From an uncultured Oscillospiraceae bacterium (lineage in GTDB: Bacteria > Bacillota > Clostridia > Oscillospirales > Ruminococcaceae), in NCBI GenBank assembly GCA_934466455.1, contig CAKSLF010000032.1:1-5496 (forward strand): a stretch of DNA of 5,496 bases, in the 5' to 3' direction. This document shows positions 1-5,232 of the stretch, in pieces. The number at the start of each line of letters is the position of its first letter. Position 1 is the stretch's first letter. The notes beneath the pieces are model-generated. The model saw only the letters and a program-made list of their open reading frames with translations. It did no database searches and was not told the origin of the DNA. The translations under genes and the position numbers were made by a program.

Positions 1-1
1 A

Positions 2-643
2 GCTACCTGCGAAGAAAAGGGCGAAGGCAAATATACCGCAGAATTTAAGAACTCCGCATTTACAAAACAGGAAAAGACCGTTGATATTCCGGCACTCGGT
101 CATAAGCTTGTTCGCCACGATGCAAAGGCGGCAACCTGCATTGCAGAGGGCAATATCGAATATTGGGAGTGCTCCGTCTGCAAAAAACTCTTCTCCGACA
201 AGGACGGAAAGACCGAAGTAAAGACCGTTGTGACCGAAAAGAACCCGAATAATCACACCGGCGAAACCGAGGTAAAGAACTATGTGGAGGCAACCTGCAC
301 CAAGAGCGGATATACCGGCGATACCTATTGCAAGTCCTGCGAAAAGCTTATTTCCGCCGGAAAGGCAAGCCCGGTTGTTCCCCATAAGTTTGGCGCATGG
401 GTAATTACAAAGGCACCCACAACTCTTTCTAACGGAACGAAGGTCCGTTCCTGCACAGCTTGCGGATATGAGGAAAGCGCAATAATCCCCCGCCTTACCG
501 ATAACGACGATGTAATTCATATCGGAATCGGCGAAAAGAACGAGGAAAAGAATCCGGAAACCGGTGCTCAGGCTCCAAGCGGACTTGCCGCTGCCGTGCT
601 CATTGCTGCGGCGGTGCTCATGAGCACGAAAAAGCGCAAATAA
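2..643 (+). CDS. C-terminal part of a sortase-anchored surface protein with Cys-x-x-Cys modules (5' end outside window)
   Basis: The frame is open from the window edge, giving 213 residues and no start, so the N-terminus and signal peptide lie upstream. It shows degenerate repeat modules of a type common in large surface proteins of gut Clostridia: a GH or PHKFG element, then an ATC element, then a Tyr/Trp-x-Cys-x-x-Cys pair. Cysteine pairs are C57/C60, C110/C113 and C151/C154 of the visible part, and the ATC cysteines are C3, C46 and C99. The spacing suggests small metal- or disulfide-stabilised folds, which is inference. The C-terminus is a classic cell-wall sorting signal: NPETG at 184-188, a hydrophobic stretch at about 191-207 and a basic tail ending KKRK. 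NPxTG departs from canonical LPxTG, so a non-class-A sortase may process it. The protein is expected to be secreted and covalently wall-linked. Ligand and function cannot be told from this fragment. A strong terminator follows 15 bp after the stop. Confidence 0.85.
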   Translation, partial: ATCEEKGEGKYTAEFKNSAFTKQEKTVDIPALGHKLVRHDAKAATCIAEGNIEYWECSVCKKLFSDKDGKTEVKTVVTEKNPNNHTGETEVKNYVEATCTKSGYTGDTYCKSCEKLISAGKASPVVPHKFGAWVITKAPTTLSNGTKVRSCTACGYEESAIIPRLTDNDDVIHIGIGEKNEEKNPETGAQAPSGLAAAVLIAAAVLMSTKKRK

Positions 644-658
644 TAAATAAGGTGAAAA

Positions 659-694
659 AAAGGCGGCTTTGCTTTTATGGGCAAAGCCGCCTTT
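659..694 (+). terminator. Rho-independent terminator after the surface-protein gene
   Basis: A perfect 14-bp stem is formed by AAAGGCGGCTTTGC (659-672) and GCAAAGCCGCCTTT (681-694), with an 8-nt loop. The plus-strand U-tract is short because the T's fall inside the stem. Seven A's at 655-661 give the opposite strand a good U-tract, so the hairpin probably works in both directions. It separates the surface-protein gene from the reductase gene. Confidence 0.88.
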
Positions 695-696
695 GC

Positions 697-725
697 TTGC
701 AAAAGATTATGCTTTGCGCTATAAT
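697..725 (+). promoter_or_regulatory. Sigma-A promoter of the aldo/keto reductase gene
   Basis: A -35 box TTGCAA (697-702) and a perfect -10 box TATAAT (720-725) are separated by the optimal 17 bp. Transcription should start near 732, leaving a leader of about 27 nt with a GGGAG ribosome binding site at 744-748. The -35 box starts only 2 bp past the preceding terminator stem. No operator palindrome was seen. Confidence 0.8.
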
Positions 726-758
726 CAAAAAGCATAAAGATGTGGGAGTGATTTTGTT

Positions 759-1856
759 ATGAAAAAGCTTGGCTTTGGTATGATGCGTCTGCCGATGATA
801 GAAAAAGAGGTTGATACCGAACAGGTTTGCCGTATGGTGGATAAGTTTTTGGAGGAGGGCTTTAATTACTTTGATACCGCACACGGCTACATAAGCGGAA
901 AAAGCGAGCTTGCGGTAAAAGCCTGCCTAACAAGCCGCTATCCAAGGGATAAGTTTATTCTTACAAATAAGCTTACATCAAATTATTTTAAGACGAAGGA
1001 GGACATCCGTCCTCTGTTTGAATCCCAGCTTGAAGCCTGCGGAGTTGATTATTTCGATTACTACCTTATGCACGCTCTTGATGCGGAGGAACACGAAAAT
1101 TATAAGAAAAACGGTGCATACGAAACGGCTCTTGAGCTGAAAGCGGAGGGAAAAATCCGTCACATGGGAATTTCTTTCCACGACACTGCGGATGTGCTTG
1201 AAAAAATACTCACCGAGGTTCCGGAAATTGAGGTTGTGCAGATACAGTTTAACTATGTGGATTTTGAAAGCCCAAGCGTGGAGAGCAAAAAATGCTATGA
1301 GGTTTGCCGAAAATTCGGAAAACCCGTGCTTATTATGGAACCGGTAAAGGGCGGGAGCTTAGTAAAGCTTCCGGAGAAAGCAAAAGAGGTTTTCTCCGAG
1401 GTTGGCGGCGGAAGTCCCGCAAGCTATGCAATTCGCTTTGCGGCTTCCTTTGAAGGCGTGCTCATGGTGCTTTCCGGTATGAGCGATATGGAGCAGATGG
1501 AAGATAACATCAGCTTTATGAAGGATTTTAAGCCTTTTTCCGAGGAGGAGTTTGCTGCGGTTAAAAAGGTTTGCGACATTTTTCGTGCTCAAAAACTTAT
1601 TCCCTGCACAGCCTGCCATTATTGCACGGACGGATGCCCACGCCAAATTCCGATTCCCGATATCTTTGCCTGTATGAACCAGAGAAAATGCTTCGGCGAT
1701 TGGAACAGCAGTTGGTATTACGGAAAGCTTACGGAAAACGGCGGAAAAGCCTCCGAATGTATAAAATGCGGAAAATGCGAAAAATCCTGCCCTCAGCATC
1801 TTAAAATAAGAGAGCTTTTGGAGCAATGCGCAGCGGAATTTGAAAAGAAAAAATAA
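759..1856 (+). CDS. Aldo/keto reductase with C-terminal 2x[4Fe-4S] ferredoxin-like domain
   Basis: The 365-residue protein is full length for the COG1453-type fusion. Residues about 1-260 form an AKR TIM barrel with the complete catalytic tetrad: D39 and Y44 (FDTAHGY), K71 (LTNKL) and H105 (YLMHAL). EPVKGG (194-199) and SGM (239-241) are typical of the cofactor-binding side. Residues about 281-350 carry two 4Fe-4S motifs: C283/C286/C289/C293-P and C334/C337/C340/C344-P. They flank a short insert with two more cysteines, C305 and C311. Family knowledge suggests a cytoplasmic oxidoreductase coupling carbonyl/alcohol chemistry to Fe-S electron transfer in anaerobes. The substrate is unknown. The start is supported by GGGAG (744-748), 10 nt upstream. 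The gene lies between its own promoter and a terminator, so it is probably monocistronic. Confidence 0.93.
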   Translation: MKKLGFGMMRLPMIEKEVDTEQVCRMVDKFLEEGFNYFDTAHGYISGKSELAVKACLTSRYPRDKFILTNKLTSNYFKTKEDIRPLFESQLEACGVDYFDYYLMHALDAEEHENYKKNGAYETALELKAEGKIRHMGISFHDTADVLEKILTEVPEIEVVQIQFNYVDFESPSVESKKCYEVCRKFGKPVLIMEPVKGGSLVKLPEKAKEVFSEVGGGSPASYAIRFAASFEGVLMVLSGMSDMEQMEDNISFMKDFKPFSEEEFAAVKKVCDIFRAQKLIPCTACHYCTDGCPRQIPIPDIFACMNQRKCFGDWNSSWYYGKLTENGGKASECIKCGKCEKSCPQHLKIRELLEQCAAEFEKKK

Positions 1857-1872
1857 TTCGTTTATAATAAAA

Positions 1873-1907
1873 AAGGCTTCCGCCTCTGCGGAGCCCTTCT
1901 TTATTTG
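1873..1907 (+). terminator. Rho-independent terminator after the aldo/keto reductase gene
   Basis: An imperfect stem AAGGCTTCCGC (1873-1883) / GCGGAGCCCTT (1888-1898) with loop CTCT contains one G-U pair and one C-C mismatch. A single-T bulge register is an alternative. It is followed by the U-rich tract CTTTATTT. Six A's at 1869-1874 precede the stem, so the opposite strand also has a U-run and the element may be bidirectional. Confidence 0.75.
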
Positions 1908-1959
1908 CTTTAGCGTGGTGTATTGCTGAAATTTTTGCCGCATTATGTATAAAAAGCGG

Positions 1960-1988
1960 TTGATTATGAGTAAAAACGATGATATAAT
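1960..1988 (+). promoter_or_regulatory. Sigma-A promoter of the amino acid permease gene
   Basis: TTGATT (1960-1965) and a perfect TATAAT (1983-1988) are 17 bp apart. Transcription should start near 1995, giving an A-rich leader of about 55 nt before the permease start. The rest of the 193-bp gap (1857-2049) holds the reductase terminator and AT-rich DNA with no other recognisable element. Confidence 0.78.
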
Positions 1989-2022
1989 GAATAAATAAAC
2001 ATCAGAACAAAACAAAAAAGAG

Positions 2023-2040
2023 CCGCAAAAGCGGGGAAAG
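2023..2040 (+). promoter_or_regulatory. Weak ribosome binding site with small overlapping hairpin, permease gene
   Basis: The only plausible Shine-Dalgarno sequence before ATG 2050 is GGGGAAAG (2033-2040), 9 nt upstream. It is a poor match compared with the AAGGAG sites used elsewhere in the window. CCGC (2023-2026) can pair with GCGG (2031-2034) across an AAAA loop, covering the first G's of the site. With four base pairs, a regulatory role is speculative. Confidence 0.4.
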
Positions 2041-2049
2041 AAAAAGCTT

Positions 2050-3441
2050 ATGGAAAATAAACTTGAAAAAAGATACGGACTTTTGACCGCAATATCAATG
2101 GTAATAGGCATTGTTATCGGTTCCGGCGTTTTTTTTAAGGCTGTAAAGGTACTTAACCTTACAGGTGGAAATATGGGGCAAAGCCTTCTTGTAATCGGAA
2201 TCGTCGGTCTTATTATGATTGCGTGCTCCTGTGCCTTTGCCGCACTTGGCACTAAGTATGTAAAATGTAACGGAATCGTTGACTATGCCGAAGCAACCTC
2301 CGGAAAGAAATATGCCTATTATGTTGCATGGTTTATGTCCACCATGTATTATCCGATAATTGCGGCGACCCTATCTTGGGTTTCCGCAAGATATACAACA
2401 ATGCTTTTCGGAATGGAGGACGGCGGCGGCGCAACCTGCGCAATCGGCGCATTCTACCTTATGGCAAGCTTTACGATAAACGCCTTTTCCCCAAAGCTTG
2501 CGGGAAAGCTTCAGGTTTCAACAACGGCGATAAAGCTTGTTCCCTTGCTTCTTATGGGAGTTGTCGGAACAATAGTGGGGCTTGTTAACGGAAACGGAAT
2601 TGCAATTTTCAGCGACAATTCGATAATTGCCGCAGGCGGACAAAACAGCGGAATCCTTTCCGCAGTGTGCGCCTTTGCCTTTTCTTACGAGGGCTGGATA
2701 ATTGCAACCACTATAAATTCCGAGCTGAAGAACGCAAAGCGGGATTTGCCTCTTGCCCTTGTCGGCGGCGCAATTTTCTGCACCCTTATTTACAGCCTTT
2801 ATGTTTATTCGATGAGCGCAACCATGAATGCCGAACAAATTCTTGAGGCGGGCGATATGCTGCCGAAGGTAGCCTTCTCCAATGTGTTCGGAAACTTTGC
2901 GGGAACTCTTGTTTTTGTGTTCATCATAATCTCCTGCCTTGGAACAACAAACGGCGTTATGATGGGAACAATGCGCGGGCTTTATTCGCTTTCCTTCCGT
3001 ACAGAGGGTAAAAGAGCCAATATTCTTGCAGAGGTTGACCGTTCCACGGGTATGCCTTTGAAGTCCTGCATTGCATGTCTTGGAATTTGCGCATTTTGGT
3101 TCCTCCAGTGGCAGGTTTTCTTCTGGGAGGGTCCTCTTGTTATGAACAAAACCGGAAATCCCGCATGGCTGCTTGGCTGGGAGGCGGACGAAATTGTAAT
3201 TATAACCCTCTATGCCTTTTATATTCCGATTTTTATTATGACCATGATAAAGGAAAAGGATTTTGGCTTTGTAAAGCGCATTGTGCTGCCGCTTTTGGGA
3301 ATTGCGGCGTCCGTATTTATGGCATATTGCTGCGTTGTTTCTTATGGCGAGCTGGTTTTGTCCTATCTTGTGGTATTTGCACTGTTTATGCTTGCGGGTG
3401 TTGCTTTCTACTATGTAAAACCGGGTAAGGGCAAAAAATAA
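2050..3441 (+). CDS. APC-superfamily amino acid permease
   Basis: The 463-residue protein has about 12 predicted membrane segments, the usual APC layout. TM1 (about 11-29) contains the unwound-helix motif IGSGVF (23-28) that binds the amino acid backbone in LeuT-fold carriers. The TM6 region has FAFSYEGW (209-216), followed by the conserved cytoplasmic loop SELKNAKRDLPLAL (224-237), matching the E-(L/I)-K-N-x-(K/R)-R-x-L-P signature of amino acid permeases and exchangers. Other segments fall near 45-68, 88-118, 128-148, 157-180, 234-256, 280-308, 337-360, 378-400, 408-431 and 434-455, and the tail is basic (KPGKGKK). It should be an inner-membrane amino acid transporter, by proton symport or exchange. 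The substrate cannot be read from the sequence, and the neighbours give no pathway clue. It has its own promoter, and a clear terminator is lacking before the next gene. Confidence 0.92.
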   Translation: MENKLEKRYGLLTAISMVIGIVIGSGVFFKAVKVLNLTGGNMGQSLLVIGIVGLIMIACSCAFAALGTKYVKCNGIVDYAEATSGKKYAYYVAWFMSTMYYPIIAATLSWVSARYTTMLFGMEDGGGATCAIGAFYLMASFTINAFSPKLAGKLQVSTTAIKLVPLLLMGVVGTIVGLVNGNGIAIFSDNSIIAAGGQNSGILSAVCAFAFSYEGWIIATTINSELKNAKRDLPLALVGGAIFCTLIYSLYVYSMSATMNAEQILEAGDMLPKVAFSNVFGNFAGTLVFVFIIISCLGTTNGVMMGTMRGLYSLSFRTEGKRANILAEVDRSTGMPLKSCIACLGICAFWFLQWQVFFWEGPLVMNKTGNPAWLLGWEADEIVIITLYAFYIPIFIMTMIKEKDFGFVKRIVLPLLGIAASVFMAYCCVVSYGELVLSYLVVFALFMLAGVAFYYVKPGKGKK

Positions 3442-3503
3442 ATCTGTTTTTCTGCGCAGGGAACACTACGCAAAACATATAGTTATAAAAAAGGAGTATT
3501 ACA

Positions 3504-3875
3504 ATGGGAAAATTCGTAGTTAAAGAAACCGAAAAAAGTATTCACTTTAACCTTGTTGCCTCCAATGGGGAGATTATCGGAAGCTCCCAGAATTACAGTA
3601 CCAAGGACGGCTGTATGAACGGAATAGAAAGCGTTCGTAAAAATGCAGAGGCGGCAAAGCTTGAGGACCAGACAGTTGAGAATTTTGAGAGCGAAACCAA
3701 TCCGAAATTTGAAATTTATGAGGACAAAGCCGGAGAATTTAGGTTCCGCCTTAAAGCCCGCAACGGCGAAATAATCCTCTCCTCCGAGGGATACAAGGCA
3801 AAAGCCTCCTGCAAAAACGGAGTTGAGAGCGTTCGCAAAAATGCCGCAGACGCAAAGGTTGAAGAAGCAGAATAA
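3504..3875 (+). CDS. Tandem DUF1508 (YegP-like) small protein
   Basis: The 123-residue protein consists of two copies of the DUF1508/YegP domain, at about 3-55 and 68-119, with a 66-residue offset. Each copy reads as a beta-rich segment, NGEII, SS, a conserved Tyr and Cys, and then NG(I/V)ESVRKNA. The key elements are NGEII at 21-25 and 87-91, and the helix-start motif at 39-48 and 105-114. A charged linker rich in Glu joins them. There is no signal peptide or membrane segment, so it should be cytoplasmic. Family members are widespread and mostly uncharacterised, so no reaction can be assigned. The start is fixed by a strong AAGGAG (3491-3496), 7 nt before the ATG. The gene begins 62 bp after the permease and no convincing promoter was seen in the gap, so read-through from the permease is likely. 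It ends at a bidirectional terminator. Confidence 0.9.
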   Translation: MGKFVVKETEKSIHFNLVASNGEIIGSSQNYSTKDGCMNGIESVRKNAEAAKLEDQTVENFESETNPKFEIYEDKAGEFRFRLKARNGEIILSSEGYKAKASCKNGVESVRKNAADAKVEEAE

Positions 3876-3893
3876 TCTGCTTTTACGGTACAT

Positions 3894-3924
3894 AAAAAAG
3901 GACCTCCGCAGAGGTCCTTTTTTT
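3894..3924. terminator. Bidirectional Rho-independent terminator between convergent genes
   Basis: A perfect stem GGACCTC (3900-3906) / GAGGTCC (3911-3917) has a CGCA loop. It is flanked by six A's (3894-3899) and seven T's (3918-3924) that extend the pairing and give U-tracts on both strands. It ends the plus-strand DUF1508 transcript and probably the minus-strand HAD phosphatase transcript, whose stop lies about 70 bp away. The stretch 3925-3992 is AT-rich and holds nothing else convincing. Confidence 0.93.
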
Positions 3925-3992
3925 ATGCAAAATATTTTACGGCTTGTACAATTTTGATGAAAAAATCCGAAAAGTAAAGAAAAAACGCTTTT

Positions 3993-4778
3993 TCAGTCGT
4001 CGGGCAAAGCAGGAATATCGCCGACACCGGCAAGGATATGCTTTGGACGGTAGGGGAAACGCTTAATTACCTCCGGGTCGGTAACGCCGGAGAGAACAAG
4101 AACGGTATCAAGACCCGTTTCAATTCCCGCAACAACATCCGTATCCATGCGGTCGCCTATCATAACGGCTTCTTCGGAATGGACCCCAAGAATGCGAAGC
4201 CCCGTTCGCATTATAAGCGGGTTAGGCTTGCCGATAAAATATGCGGATTGTCCGGTTGCCATTTCGATAGGGGCTATCATTGCACGGCAGGCAGGCAAAA
4301 TTCCGTCCTCGGAGGGACCTGTAAGGTCGCTGTTTGTTCCGATAAGCTTTGCTCCCGCAAGAACAAGCCGCACCGCTTTAACAATACTCTCATAATTATA
4401 GGCGTTGCCCTCGCCGATTACAACATAGTCCGGGTCAACATCATTCATGGTTATGCCTTCGTCATGCAGTGCCATAATAAGACCTGCGCCGCCTATAACG
4501 AATGCACTGCATCCGGGTGCTTGGGAGCTGATGAATTTTGCGGTAGCCTGTGCGCTGGTATAAAAATGGCTTTCGTCAACATCAAGACCCATCCGCCAAA
4601 GCTTTTGCTGAAGCTCCTTTGGCGAACGCTCCGAGGAATTTGTAAGGAAAAGAAAATGCTTTTCCTCTCGATAAAGCCAATCCACAAATTCACGAACGCC
4701 GGGCAAAAGCTTGTTTCCGTGGTAGATAACACCGTCCATATCGCAAATAAAGCCCTTTTTGTTTTTTAGATTTTCCAT
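3993..4778 (-). CDS. HAD-superfamily IIA (NagD-like) phosphatase
   Basis: The protein has 261 residues from the preferred start. Numbered from an upstream alternative ATG at 4787 (three residues longer), the HAD motifs are complete. Motif I is CDMDGV, with nucleophile D16 and general acid D18. Motif II is LTNSS (T49/N50). Motif III is GKPNP (K187). Motif IV is GDRMDTD (D212, D217). The cap inserted between motifs II and III is the NagD/PLP-phosphatase kind, and the length fits the family (about 250-270). It should be a cytoplasmic Mg2+-dependent phosphatase. Family members act on nucleoside monophosphates, p-nitrophenyl phosphate, pyridoxal phosphate or phosphoglycolate, so the substrate stays open. 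Start choice: AAAGGAG (4788-4794) directly abuts the ATG at 4787 but sits 9 nt from the ATG at 4778, so 4778 is preferred. It lies 48 bp after the histidine kinase stop and is probably in its operon. Confidence 0.92.
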   Translation of the reverse strand: MENLKNKKGFICDMDGVIYHGNKLLPGVREFVDWLYREEKHFLFLTNSSERSPKELQQKLWRMGLDVDESHFYTSAQATAKFISSQAPGCSAFVIGGAGLIMALHDEGITMNDVDPDYVVIGEGNAYNYESIVKAVRLVLAGAKLIGTNSDLTGPSEDGILPACRAMIAPIEMATGQSAYFIGKPNPLIMRTGLRILGVHSEEAVMIGDRMDTDVVAGIETGLDTVLVLSGVTDPEVIKRFPYRPKHILAGVGDIPALPDD

Positions 4779-4787
4779 ATTCGGCAT

Positions 4788-4794
4788 CTCCTTT
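4788..4794 (-). promoter_or_regulatory. Ribosome binding site deciding the HAD phosphatase start
   Basis: On the minus strand AAAGGAG is followed immediately by ATG (4787), then CCGAAT, then a second ATG (4778). Zero spacing rules out efficient use of the first ATG. The second has the normal 9-nt spacing. Confidence 0.75.
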
Positions 4795-4826
4795 ATGTTT
4801 TACGGAAAACGCTTTTGCTCCAAAGC

Positions 4827-5225
4827 TTATTTGCCGCTGCGGGGAATGATAACCTTTATTGTGGTTCCGCAGCCGGGTTCGCTTTCAAGCTCGATTTGCC
4901 CGCCGTGCAGCATTACGGCGTGCTTTACGATAGAAAGCCCAAGCCCGGTTCCGCCGGAGGATTTTGAATGGCTTTTATCAACCCGATAAAATCTTTCAAA
5001 AATGCGGCTTTGATGCTCCGGAGCAATTCCGATTCCGCTGTCCTTTACGGTAACAACGGCGTTTTCGCCGTCTTCGGCAACGGAGATAAAAACGCTTCCG
5101 TTTTCCACATTATATTTTACCGCATTTTCCCCCAGGTTGTAAATAACTTCGTACAAAAGTCTTTTAATTCCGTTTACAAAAGTGCTTTCGCCGGAAACGG
5201 AGAGGGAAACTCCTTTTTCTGCCGC
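4827..5225 (-). pseudogene. Truncated sensor histidine kinase: ATPase domain only, 5' part lost at a junction
   Basis: About 131 residues remain, starting at AEKGVSLSVSG, and they make up an almost whole HATPase_c domain. The N-box is NLGENAVKYN (N29/N33 of the remnant). The G1 box is DSGIGI (D61, G63, G65). The F-box is FERF (75-78). The G2 box is GGTGLGLS (90-97), and an ordinary C-terminal strand region ends PRSGK. It resembles the PhoR/WalK-type kinases of two-component systems. The phospho-accepting His (DHp) helix pair, sensor region and membrane segments are missing because homology stops at about 5224, where relaxase DNA begins. The frame stays open upstream to an ATG-initiated frame at 5330, but its first 35 codons are relaxase DNA read out of frame, so no functional kinase could be made from this arrangement. 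If the junction is an assembly artefact, the real gene is intact and simply partial here. The HAD phosphatase gene follows 48 bp downstream. Confidence 0.85.
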
Positions 5226-5232
5226 AGTATTC
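5218..5232. other. Chimeric junction between histidine kinase and relaxase DNA
   Basis: On the minus strand the relaxase frame runs ...SPETLEY and then shifts to unrelated CGRKRSF. In a different frame the kinase sequence becomes recognisable at AEKGVSL. The switch lies within a few bases of 5224/5225. No inverted repeat, target duplication or recognisable element terminus is visible at the point. GC changes from about 47-48% (4861-5220) to about 58% (5225-5496) by hand count. Confidence 0.8.

Noticed and set aside
1923..1953. A second possible promoter upstream of the permease (TTGCTG with TATAAA)
   Set aside because: The spacing is 19 bp and the -10 match is poorer than the near-consensus promoter at 1960-1988.
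1359..2252. A 297-codon open frame on the minus strand
   Set aside because: It overlaps the reductase 3' end, a terminator, a near-consensus promoter and the permease start on the other strand. The translation resembles no family and reads as low-complexity antisense.
3453..3483. An imperfect hairpin (3453-3472) and a TATAGT box (3478-3483) between permease and DUF1508 genes
   Set aside because: The stem has a mismatch and no U-tract, so it is not a convincing terminator. The -10-like box lacks a -35 at proper spacing.
3483..3893. A 136-codon open frame on the minus strand
   Set aside because: It is the antisense of the DUF1508 gene and reads mostly as a Phe/Cys-rich shadow. The plus strand has clear domain repeats and an AAGGAG site.
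3980..3992. An A/T palindrome just after the phosphatase stop as its own terminator
   Set aside because: The stem is almost only A-T pairs with a 3-nt loop. The strong bidirectional hairpin at 3894-3924 is a better candidate.
4038..4769. A 243-codon open frame on the plus strand
   Set aside because: It is fully antisense to the HAD phosphatase, whose catalytic motifs are intact. There is no ribosome binding site and no recognisable domain.
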